A stretch of 64,000 nt of DNA from Ilex aquifolium (Eukaryota; Streptophyta; Magnoliopsida; Aquifoliales; Aquifoliaceae). The position numbers and the translations under genes are program-made. The notes under the pieces were generated by a model. That model ran no database searches and had not been told where the DNA came from. It saw only the letters and a list, made by a program, of their open reading frames with translations. Below, piece by piece: positions 53,877 to 64,000 of this stretch; positions within the stretch are counted from its first letter, which is position 1, and every line of letters begins with the position of its first letter. The DNA is taken from assembly GCA_951799425.1 (NCBI GenBank), contig OX637401.1:33715780-33779779 (forward strand). The letters are read 5' to 3'.

Positions 53877-55392
53877 ATGGGAAATTACTTTTTTTTCCTA
53901 GTGGAGGGGAATGACCAACTATACCAAACTTCCATCACCATTTCGAACTTGTTAGAAGATGAATCACCAATTTTGATCTCAATATATTGGTTAGGGTTTG
54001 AAGTTCTCATTTCAATGCCGCAAGAGTTAGCTCAATCCGAGTTCGGGAGAAAAAGTTATGTCCGATATACTATTTCATTTTAAAGGTGGACTACTTATTA
54101 CACCAAACTTGCGTTACAATAGAGCCCATGCTAGAGGATTTTTCATGACTTTTGATGTGATTAAAATGGTTAGGGATTCAAGAATTCTTTACAATGCCGC
54201 AAGAATCATCTTATTCAGAGACCGGAGTAAAAAGTTATGTCCGAAATACTAAAGAATGGGAAATTACTTTTTTTTCCTAGTGGAGGGGAATGACCAACTA
54301 TACAAAACTTCCATCACCATTTCGAACTTGTTAGAAGATGAATTACCAATTTTGATCTCAATATATTGGTTAGGGTTTCAAGTTCTCATTTCAATGCCGC
54401 AAGAGTTAGCTCAATCCGAGTTCGGGAGAAAAAGTTATGTCCGATATATTATTTCATTTTAAAGGTGGACTACTTATTACACCAAACTTGCGTTACAATA
54501 GAGCCCATGCTAGAGGATTTTTCATGACTTTTGATGTGAATAAAATGGTTAGGGATTCAAGAATTCTTTACAATGCCGCAAGAATCATCTTATTCAGAGA
54601 CCGGAGTAAAAAGTTATGTCCGAAATACTAAAGAATGGGAAATTACTTTTTTTTCCTAGTGGAGGGGAATGACCAACTATACCAAACTTCCATCACCATT
54701 TCGAACTTGTTAGAAGATGAATCACCAATTTTGATCTCAATATATTGGTTAGGGTTTCAAGTTCTCATTTCAATGCCGCAAGAGTTAGCTCAATCCGTGT
54801 TCGGGAGAAAAAGTTATGTCCGATATACTATTTCATTTTAAAGGTGGACTACTTATTACACCAAACTTGCGTTACAATAGAGCCCATGCTCGAGGATTTT
54901 TCATGACTTTTGATGTGAATAAAATGGTTAGGGATTCAAGAATTCTTTACAATGCCGCAAGAATCATCTTATTCAGAGACCGGAGTAAAAAGTTATGTCC
55001 GAAATACTAAAGAATGGGAAATTACTTTTTTTTCCTAGTGGAGGGGAATGACCAACTATACCAAACTTCCATCACCATTTCGAACTTGTTAGAAGATGAA
55101 TCACCAATTTTGATCTCAATATATTGGTTAGGGTTTCAAGTTGTCATTTCAATGCCGCAAGAGTTAGCTCAATCCGTGTTCGGGAGAAAAAGTTATGTCC
55201 GATATACTATTTCATTTTAAAGGTGGACTACTTATTACACCAAACTTGCGTTACAATAGAGCCCATGCTAGAGGATTTTTCATGACTTTTGATGTGAATA
55301 AAATGGTTAGGGATTCAAGAATTCTTTGCAATGCCGCAAGAATCATCTTATTCAGAGACCGGAGTAAAAAGTTATGTCAGAAATACTAAAGA
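53877..55392 (+). repeat. Mixed segment Xe K X X
   Basis: Monomer starts: 53877 (Xe with GTTTGAAG, then GATTAAA), 54256 (K, with GATATATTATT near 54445), 54635 (X), 55014 (X, with GTTGTCATTT). This is the only K copy right of 25481. Its half B has CTTGCG, as in the K copies at 21697 and 25481, not the CTTACG of the left part. A private GCTCGAGG creates an XhoI site at 54889-54894. Confidence 0.85.
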
Positions 55393-58300
55393 ATGAGAAA
55401 TTACTTTTGTTTCCTAGTGGAGGGGATGGCCAACTATACCAAACTTCCATCACCATTTCGAACTTGTTAGAAGGTGAATCACCAATTTTGATCTCAATAT
55501 ATTGGTTAGGGTTTCAAGTTCTCTTTACAATGCTGCAAGAGTTAGCTCAATCCGAGTGCGGGAAAAAAAGTTATGTCCGATATACTATTTCATTTTAAAG
55601 GAGGACTACTTATTACACCAAACTTGCGTTACAATAGAGCCCATGTTAGAGGATTTTTCATGACTTTTGATCTGAATAAAATGGTTAGGGATTCAAGAAT
55701 TCATTACAATGCCGCAAGAATCATCTTATTTAGAGACCGGAGTAAAAAGTTATGTCAGAAATACTAAAGAATGGGAAATTACTTTTTTTTCCTAGTGGAG
55801 GGGATGGCCAACTATACCAAACTTCCATCACCATTTCGAACTTGTTAGAAGATGAATCACCAATTTTGATCTCAATATATTGGTTAGGGTTTCAAGTTCT
55901 CATTACAATGCCGCAAGAGTTAGCTCAATCCGAGTTCGGGAGAAAAAGTTATGTCCGATATACTATTTCATTTTAAAGGTGGACTACTTATTACACCAAA
56001 CTTGCGTTACTATAGAGCCCATGCTAGAGGATTTTTCATGACTTTTGATGTGAATAAAATGGTTAGGGATTCAAGAATTCTTTACAATGCCGCAAGAATC
56101 ATCTTATTTAGAGACCGGAGTAAAAAGTTATGTCAGAAATACTAAAGAATGGGAAATTACTTTTTTTTCCTAGTGGAGGGGATGGCCAACTATACCAAAC
56201 TTCCATCACCATTTCGAACTTGTTAGAAGATGAATCACCAATTTTGATCTCAATATATTGGTTAGGGTTTCAAGTTCTCATTTCAATGCCGCAAGAGTTA
56301 GCTCAATCCGAGTTCGGGAGAAAAAGTTATGTCCGATATACTATTTCATTTTAAAGGAGGACTACTTATTACACCAAACTTGCGTTACAATAGAGCCCAT
56401 GCTAGAGGATTTTTCATGACTTTTGATGTGAATAAAATGGTTAGGGATTCAAGAATTCTTTACAATGCAGCAAGAATCATCTTAATCAGAGACCGGAGTA
56501 AAAAGTTATGTCCGAAATACTAAAGAATGGGAAATTACTTTTTTTTCCTAGTGGAGGGGAATGACCAACTATACCAAACTTCCATCACCATTTCGAACTT
56601 GTTAGAAGATGAATCACCAATTTTGATCTCAATATATTGGTTAGGGTTTCAAGTTCTCATTTCAATGCCGCAAGAGTTAGCTCAATCCGTGTTCGGGAGA
56701 AAAAGTTATGTCCGATATACTATTTCATTTTAAAGGTGGACTACTTATTACACCAAACTTGCGTTACAATAGAGCCCATGCTAGAGGATTTTTCATGACT
56801 TTTGATGTGAATAAAATGGTTAGGGATTCAAGAATTCTTTACAATGCCGCAAGAATCATCTTATTCAGAGACCGGAGTAAAAAGTTATGTCAGAAATACT
56901 AAAGAATGAGAAATTACTTTTGTTTCCTAGTGGAGGGGATGGCCAACTATACCAAACTTCCATCACCATTTCGAACTTGTTAGAAGGTGAATCACCAATT
57001 TTGATCTCAATATATTGGTTAGGGTTTCAAGTTCTCTTTACAATGCTGCAAGAGTTAGCTCAATCCGAGTGCGGGTGAAAAAGTTATGTCCGATATACTA
57101 TTTCATTTTAAAGGAGGACTACTTATTACACCAAACTTGCGTTACAATAGAGCCCATGTTAGAGGATTTTTCATGACTTTTGATCTGAATAAAATGGTTA
57201 GGGATTCAAGAATTCATTACAATGCCGCAAGAATCATCTTATTTAGAGACCGGAGTAAAAAGTTATGTCAGAAATACTAAAGAATGGGAAATTACTTTTT
57301 TTTCCTAGTGGAGGGGATGGCCAACTATACCAAACTTCCATCACCATTTCGAACTTGTTAGAAGATGAATCACCAATTTTGATCTCAATATATTGGTTAG
57401 GGTTTCAAGTTCTCATTACAATGCCGCAAGAGTTAGCTCAATCCGAGTTCGGGAGAAAAAGTTATGTCCGATATACTATTTCATTTTAAAGGTGGACTAC
57501 TTATTACACCAAACTTGCGTTACTATAGAGCCCATGCTAGAGGATTTTTCATGACTTTTGATGTGAATAAAATGGTTAGGGATTCAAGAATTCTTTACAA
57601 TGCCGCAAGAATCATCTTATTTAGAGACCGGAGTAAAAAGTTATGTCAGAAATACTAAAGAATGGGAAATTACTTTTTTTTCCTAGTGGAGGGGATGGCC
57701 AACTATACCAAACTTCCATCACAATTTCGAACTTGTTAGAAGATGAATCACCAATTTTGATCTCAATATATTGGTTAGGGTTTCAAGTTCTCATTTCAAT
57801 GCCGCAAGAGTTAGCTCAATCCGAGTTCGGGAGAAAAAGTTATGTCCGATATACTATTTCATTTTAAAGGAGGACTACTTATTACACCAAACTTGCGTTA
57901 CAATAGAGCCCATGCTAGAGGATTTTTCATGACTTTTGATGTGAATAAAATGGTTAGGGATTCAAGAATTCTTTACAATGCAGCAAGAATCATCTTAATC
58001 AGAGACCGGAGTAAAAAGTTATGTCCGAAATACTAAAGAATGGGAAATTACTTTTTTTTCCTAGTGGAGGGGAATGGCCAACTATACCAAACTTCCATCT
58101 CCATTTCGAACTTGTTAGAAGATGAATCACCAATTTTGATCTAAATATATTGGTTAGGGTTTCAATTTCTCATTTCAATGCCGCAAGAGTTAGCTCAATC
58201 CGAGTTCGGGAGAAACAGTTATGTCCGATATACTATTTCATTTTAAAGGAGGACTACTTATTACATCAAACTTGCGTTACAATAGAGTCCATGGTAGAGG

Positions 58301-60692
58301 ATTTTTCATGACTTTTGATGTGAATAAAATGGTTAGGGATTCAAGAATTCTTTACAATGCCGCAAGAATCATCTTAATCAGAGACCGGAGTAAAAAGTTA
58401 TGTCAGAAATACTAAAGAATGGGAAATTACTTTTTTTTCCTAGTGGAGGGGAATGACCAACTATACCAAACTTCCATCACCATTTCGAACTTGTTAGAAG
58501 ATGAATCACCAATTTTGATCTCAATATATTGGTTAGGGTTTGAAGTTCTCATTTCAATGCCGCAAGAGTTAGCTCAATCCGAGTTCGGGAGAAAAAGTTA
58601 TGTCCGATATACTATTTCATTTTAAAGGTGGACTACTTATTACACCAAACTTGCGTTACAATAGAGCCCATGCTAGAGGATTTTTCATGACTTTTGATGT
58701 GATTAAAATGGTTAGGGATTCAAGAATTCTTTACAATGCCGCAAGAATCATCTTATTCAGAGACCGGAGTAAAAAGTTATGTCCGAAATACTAAAGAATG
58801 GGAAATTACTTTTTTTTCCTAGTGGAGGGGAATGACCAACTATACCAAACTTCCATCACCATTTCGAACTTGTTAGAAGATGAATCACCAATTTTGATCT
58901 CAATGTATTGGTTAGGGTTTCAAGTTCTGATTTCAATGCCGCAAGAGTTAGCTCAATCCGTGTTCGGGAGAAAAAGTTATGTCCGATATACTATTTCATT
59001 TTAAAGGTGGACTACTTATTACACCAAACTTGCGTTACAATAGAGCCCATGCTAGAGGATTTTTCATGACTTTTGACGTGAATAAAATGGTTAGGGATTC
59101 AAGAATTCTTTACAATGCCGCAAGAATCATCTTATTCAGAGACCGGAGTAAAAAGTTATGTCCGAAATACTAAAGAATGGGAAATTACTTTTTTTTCCTA
59201 GTGGAGGGGAATGACCAACTATACCAAACTTCCATCACCATTTCGAACTTGTTAGAAGATGAATCACCAATTTTGATCTCAATATATTGGTTAGGGTTTC
59301 AAGTTCTCATTTCAATGCCGCAAGAGTTAGCTCAATCCGAGTTCGGGAGAAAAAGTTATGTCCGATATACTATTTCATTTTAAAGGTGGACTACTTATTA
59401 CACCAAACTTGCGTTACAATAGAGCCCATGCTAGAGGATTTTTTCATGACTTTTGATGTGAATAAAATGGTTAGGGATTCAAGAATTCTTTACAATGCCG
59501 CAAGAATCATCTTATTTAGAGACCGGAGTAAAAAGTTATGTCAGAAATACTAAAGAATGAGAAATTACTTTTGTTTCCTAGTGGAGGGGATGGCCAACTA
59601 TACCAAACTTCCATCACCATTTCGAACTTGTTAGAAGCTGAATCACCAATTTTGATCTCAATATATTGGTTAGGGTTTCAAGTTCTCATTTCAATGCCGC
59701 AAGAGTTAGCTCAATCCGAGTTCGGGAGAAAAAGTTATGTCCGATATACTATTTCATTTTAAAGGTGGACTACTTATTACACCAAACTTGCGTTACAAAA
59801 GAGCCCATGCTAGAGGATTTTTCATGACTTTTGATGTGAATAAAATGGTTAGGGATTCAAGAATTCTTTACAATGCAGCAAGAATCATCATAATCAGAGA
59901 CCGGAGTAAAAAGTTATGTCAGAAATACTAAAGAATGGGAAATTACTTTTTTTTCCTAGTGGAGGGGAATGACCAACTATACCAAACTTCCATCACCATT
60001 TCGAACTTGTTAGAAGATGAATCACCAATTTTGATCTCAATATATTGGTTAGGGTTTCAAGTTCTCATTTCAATGCCGCAAGAGTTAGCTCAATCCGAGT
60101 TCGGGAGAAAAAGTTATGTCCGATATACTATTTCATTTTAAAGGTGGACTACTTATTACACCAAACTTGCGTTACAATAGAGCCCATGCTAGAGGATTTT
60201 TCATGACTTTTGATGTGAATAAAATGGTTAGGGATTCAAGAATTCTTTACAATGCCGCAAGAATCATCTTATTCAGAGACCGGAGTAAAAAGTTATGTCC
60301 GAAATACTAAAGAATGGGAAATTACTTTTTTTTCCTAGTGGAGGGGAATGACCAACTATACCAAACTTCCATCACCATTTCGAACTTGTTAGAAGATGAA
60401 TCACCAATTTTGATCTCAATATATTGGTTAGGGTTTCAAGTTCTCATTTCAATGCCGCAAGAGTTAGCTCAATCCGTGTTCGGGAGAAAAAGTTATGTCC
60501 GATATACTATTTCATTTTAAAGGTGGACTACTTATTACACCAAACTTGCGTTACAATAGAGCCCATGCTAGAGGATTTTTCATGACTTTTGATGTGAATA
60601 AAATGGTTAGGGATTCAAGAATTCTTTACAATGCCGCAAGAATCATCTTATTCAGAGACCGGAGTAAAAAGTTATGTCAGAAATACTAAAGA
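55393..60692 (+). repeat. Lg G G unit (1513 bp) in two copies, then a mixed tail
   Basis: Monomer starts: 55393, 55771, 56149, 56527; 56906, 57284, 57662, 58040; then 58419, 58798, 59177, 59557, 59935, 60314. Lg copies here have GAGTGCGGG, CCCATGTTAG and GATCTGAATAAA. The fourth monomer is X in the first unit and S in the second. The tail is Xe(GTTTGAAG) X Xe L Xe X. The half B of the 59177 monomer has an extra T (T6 at 59439-59444), giving a 379-bp step across a 378-bp type. Confidence 0.85.
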
Positions 60693-63600
60693 ATGGGAAA
60701 TTACTTTTTTTTCCTAGTGGAGGGGAATGACCAACTATACCAAACTTCCATCACCATTTCGAACTTGTTAGAAGATGAATCACCAATTTTGATCTCAATA
60801 TATTGGTTAGGGTTTGAAGTTCTCATTTCAATGCCGCAAGAGTTAGCTCAATCCGAGTTCGGGAGAAAAAGTTATGTCCGATATACTATTTCATTTTAAA
60901 GGTTGACTACTTATTACACCAAACTTGCGTTACAATAGAGCCCATGCTAGAGGATTTTTCATGACTTTTGATGTGATTAAAATGGTTAGGGATTCAAGAA
61001 TTCTTTACAATGCCGCAAGAATCATCTTATTCAGAGACCGGAGTAAAAAGTTATGTCCGAAATACTAAAGAATGGGAAATTACTTTTTTTTCCTAGTGGA
61101 GGGGAATGACCAACTATACCAAACTTCCATCACCATTTCGAACTTGTTAGAAGATGAATCACCAATTTTGATCTCAATATATTGGTTAGGGTTTCAAGTT
61201 CTCATTTCAATGCCGCAAGAGTTAGCTCAATCCGTGTTCGGGAGAAAAAGTTATGTCCGATATACTATTTCATTTTAAAGGTGGACTACTTATTACACCA
61301 AACTTGCGTTACAATAGAGCCCATGCTAGAGGATTTTTCATGACTTTTGATGTGAATAAAATGGTTAGGGATTCAAGAATTCTTTACAATGCCGCAAGAA
61401 TCATCTTATTCAGAGACCGGAGTAAAAAGTTATGTCCGAAATACTAAAGAATGGGAAATTACTTTTTTTTCCTAGTGGAGGGGAATGACCAACTATACCA
61501 AACTTCCATCACCATTTCGAACTTGTTAGAAGATGAATCACCAATTTTGATCTCAATATATTGGTTAGGGTTTCAAGTTCTCATTTCAATGCCGCAAGAG
61601 TTAGCTCAATCCGTGTTCGGGAGAAAAAGTTATGTCCGATATACTATTTCATTTTAAAGGTGGACTACTTATTACACCAAACTTGCGTTACAATAGAGCC
61701 CATGCTAGAGGATTTTTCATGACTTTTGATGTGAATAAAATGGTTAGGGATTCAAGAATTCTTTACAATGCCGCAAGAATCATCTTATTCAGAGACCGGA
61801 GTAAAAAGTTATGTCAGAAATACTAAAGAATGGGAAATTACTTTTTTTTCCTAGTGGAGGGGAATGACCAACTATACCAAACTTCCATCACCATTTCGAA
61901 CTTGTTAGAAGATGAATCACCAATTTTGATCTCAATATATTGGTTAGGGTTTGAAGTTCTCATTTCAATGCCGCAAGAGTTAGCTCAATCCGAGTTCGGG
62001 AGAAAAAGTTATGTCCGATATACTATTTCATTTTAAAGGTGGACTACTTATTACACCAAACTTGCGTTACAATAGAGCCCATGCTAGAGGATTTTTCATG
62101 ACTTTTGATGTGATTAAAATGGTTAGGGATTCAAGAATTCTTTACAATGCCGCAAGAATCATCTTATTCAGAGACCGGAGTAAAAAGTTATGTCCGAAAT
62201 ACTAAAGAATGGGAAATTACTTTTTTTTCCTAGTGGAGGGGAATGACCAACTATACCAAACTTCCATCACCATTTCGAACTTGTTAGAAGATGAATCACC
62301 AATTTTGATCTCAATATATTGGTTAGGGTTTCAAGTTCTCATTTCAATGCCGCAAGAGTTAGCTCAATCCGTGTTCGGGAGAAAAAGTTATGTCCGATAT
62401 ACTATTTCATTTTAAAGGTGGACTACTTATTACACCAAACTTGCGTTACAATAGAGCCCATGCTAGAGGATTTTTCATGACTTTTGATGTGAATAAAATG
62501 GTTAGGGATTCAAGAATTCTTTACAATGCCGCAAGAATCATCTTATTCAGAGACCGGAGTAAAAAGTTATGTCCGAAATACTAAAGAATGGGAAATTACT
62601 TTTTTTTCCTAGTGGAGGGGAATGACCAACTATACCAAACTTCCATCACCATTTCGAACTTGTTAGAAGATGAATCACCAATTTTGATCTCAATATATTG
62701 GTTAGGGTTTCAAGTTCTCATTTCAATGCCGCAAGAGTTAGCTCAATCCGTGTTCGGGAGAAAAAGTTATGTCCGATATACTATTTCATTTTAAAGGTGG
62801 ACTACTTATTACACCAAACTTGCGTTACAATAGAGCCCATGCTAGAGGATTTTTCATGACTTTTGATGTGAATAAAATGGTTAGGGATTCAAGAATTCTT
62901 TACAATGCCGCAAGAATCATCTTATTCAGAGACCGGAGTAAAAAGTTATGTCAGAAATACTAAAGAATGGGAAATTACTTTTTTTTCCTAGTGGAGGGGA
63001 ATGACCAACTATACCAAACTTCCATCACCATTTCGAACTTGTTAGAAGATGAATCACCAATTTTGATCTCAATATATTGGTTAGGGTTTGAAGTTCTCAT
63101 TTCAATGCCGCAAGAGTTAGCTCAATCCGAGTTCGGGAGAAAAAGTTATGTCCGATATACTATTTCATTTTAAAGGTGGACTACTTATTACACCAAACTT
63201 GCGTTACAATAGAGCCCATGCTAGAGGATTTTTCATGACTTTTGATGTGATTAAAATGGTTAGGGATTCAAGAATTCTTTACAATGCCGCAAGAATCATC
63301 TTATTCAGAGACCGGAGTAAAAAGTTATGTCCGAAATACTAAAGAATGGGAAATTACTTTTTTTTCCTAGTGGAGGGGAATGACCAACTATACCAAACTT
63401 CCATCACCATTTCGAACTTGTTAGAAGATGAATCACCAATTTTGATCTCAATATATTGGTTTGGGTTTCAAGTTCTCATTTCAATGCCGCAAGAGTTAGC
63501 TCAATCCGAGTTCGGGAGAAAAAGTTATGTCCGATATACTATTTCATTTTAAAGGTGGACTACTTATTACACCAAACTTGCGTTACAATAGAGCCCATGC

Positions 63601-64000
63601 TAGAGGATTTTTCATGACTTTTGATGTGATTAAAATGGTTAGGGATTCAAGAATTCTTTACAATGCCGCAAGAATCATCTTATTCAGAGACCGGAGTAAA
63701 AAGTTATGTCCGAAATACTAAAGAATGGGAAATTACTTTTTTTTCCTAGTGGAGGGGAATGACCAACTATACCAAACTTCCATCACCATTTCGAACTTGT
63801 TAGAAGATGAATCACCAATTTTGATCTCAATATATTGGTTAGGGTTTCAAGTTCTCATTTCAATGCCGCAAGAGTTAGCTCAATCCGTGTTCGGGAGAAA
63901 AAGTTATGTCCGATATACTATTTCATTTTAAAGGTGGACTACTTATTACACCAAACTTGCGTTACAATAGAGCCCATGCTAGAGGATTTTCCATGACTTT
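60693..64000 (+). repeat. HOR block of three monomers (1137 bp), running off the right edge
   Basis: Units start at 60693, 61830 and 62967; monomer starts 60693, 61072, 61451; 61830, 62209, 62588; 62967, 63346, 63725. Order Xe(GTTTGAAG, then GATTAAA) X X, all 379 bp. The third unit departs: the monomer at 63346 is Xe followed again by GATTAAA, with a private TTTGGG near 63460. The last monomer is cut by the window edge. The copy near 60901 has GGTTGAC instead of GGTGGAC. Confidence 0.9.

Larger units (their letters stand above)
1..64000 (+). repeat. Continuous satellite DNA array, 378/379-bp monomer, 168 complete copies
   Basis: The same unit recurs head to tail from the first to the last base. 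Spacing of the invariant GTTATGTCCGATATAC block is 378 or 379 bp almost everywhere, with single exceptions of 377 (298 to 675) and 380 (27933 to 28313). All copies share one orientation. Composition is about 36% GC by hand count on one monomer. An EcoRI site (GAATTC) sits in half A, 124 bp after the GTCCGATATAC start codon-like ATG, in every copy inspected. No other sequence interrupts the array and neither edge is reached, so total size and flanks are unknown. Such organisation is typical of eukaryotic centromeric, pericentromeric or subtelomeric satellites. I do not recognise the family. Array confidence is near certain; chromosomal location is inference. Confidence 0.99.

Noticed and set aside
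55393..57078. Shortened 63-codon frame at 56887-57078 as a broken gene
   Set aside because: It is the Lg monomer with GGGTGAAAAAG instead of GGGAAAAAAAG, a point change in a non-coding satellite.
117..63931. Several hundred plus-strand open frames of 63-90 codons, in overlapping pairs (e.g. 117-323 with 298-492)
   Set aside because: They recur with the satellite period, and the two recurring families start at the homologous ATG of halves A and B. Single-base indels and substitutions open, close or fuse them freely (for instance 28131-28403 and 59287-59553, fused by an extra T). Type differences are often amino-acid changing. There is no sign of selection on coding, so I do not call genes.
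1..64000. CRISPR array
   Set aside because: CRISPR repeats are short (about 20-50 bp) with unique spacers. Here the full 378/379 bp repeats with no unique spacer and no cas genes.
1..64000. Retroelement LTRs or a DNA transposon as source of the repeats
   Set aside because: No tRNA primer site, polypurine tract, TG...CA ends, internal coding domains, terminal inverted repeats or target duplications were seen. The units abut directly.
1..64000. Assignment to a known satellite family such as rye 379/380-bp subtelomeric repeats or 180-bp plant centromere repeats
   Set aside because: Only the unit length is similar; I do not recognise matching sequence. A database search with the reference monomer (15-393) would be decisive.
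1..64000. Assembly collapse or artificial duplication producing the near-identical HOR copies
   Set aside because: Cannot be excluded from sequence alone. However, private substitutions and indels in individual copies, and hybrid monomers with consistent switch points, favour real copies.

Overview
The whole 64,000-base window is one head-to-tail satellite DNA array. It holds 168 complete monomers plus a partial one at each edge (1-116 and 63725-64000), all in the same orientation, with no unrelated sequence in between. The basic monomer is 378 or 379 bp; 168 periods span 63,608 bp, a mean of 378.6 bp. A hand count on one monomer gives about 36% GC. I see no protein-coding gene, RNA gene, transposon, CRISPR array or regulatory element that can be supported. 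Short open frames of 63-90 codons tile the plus strand, but they are the satellite read in translation. The setting is almost certainly a eukaryotic (peri)centromeric, subtelomeric or knob-like heterochromatin block. The roughly 180-200 bp half-unit and a 9-nt match to the plant telomere repeat are compatible with a plant, but I do not recognise the satellite family and cannot name the organism.

Three levels of organisation are visible. (1) Each monomer is an old dimer: half A (200 bp, e.g. 15-214) and half B (179 bp, e.g. 215-393) align without gaps over their first 97 bp at about 75% identity and over their last 53 bp at about 64%. A 21-bp length difference lies between these blocks. (2) Monomers fall into about ten recognisable variant types. 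The markers are: the T-run near the start (T8, T7 or T4-G-T3); GGAATGACC versus GGATGGCC (this sets 379 versus 378 bp); TCGAAC versus TCAAAC; GATGAATC / CTGAATC / GGTGAATC / GATGAATT; CCGTG versus CCGAG; GGTGGAC versus GGAGGAC; CTTGCG versus CTTACG; TTAATCAG / TTATTCAG / TTATTTAG; and GTCAG versus GTCCG. (3) The types recur in fixed orders, forming higher-order repeats (HORs) whose period changes along the window.

Layout: 117-7308, a 9-/10-monomer unit present twice; 6173-9580, a 4-monomer unit decaying into a dimer; 9581-16398, a 5-monomer unit of 1894 bp with one internal deletion derivative; 16399-19048, 2- and 4-monomer units; 19049-26237, a 10-monomer unit of 3784 bp in two copies; 26238-36836, a complex block with 10-, 5- and 2-monomer repeats and a segment repeated 7191 bp away; 36837-42136, a 7-monomer unit of 2650 bp in two almost identical copies; 42137-51606, a 4-monomer unit of 1515 bp interleaved with other segments; 51607-60692, 3- and 4-monomer units carrying the most diverged type; 60693-64000, a 3-monomer unit of 1137 bp.

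The pattern fits ongoing local unequal exchange and segmental amplification: nearly identical neighbouring HOR copies, hybrid monomers at places where the period changes, and no invading elements. Monomer starts below use the A of the ATGRGAAATT motif, and type names are local labels: X, Xe, K, R, F, L, Ld, Lg, T7, G, S.
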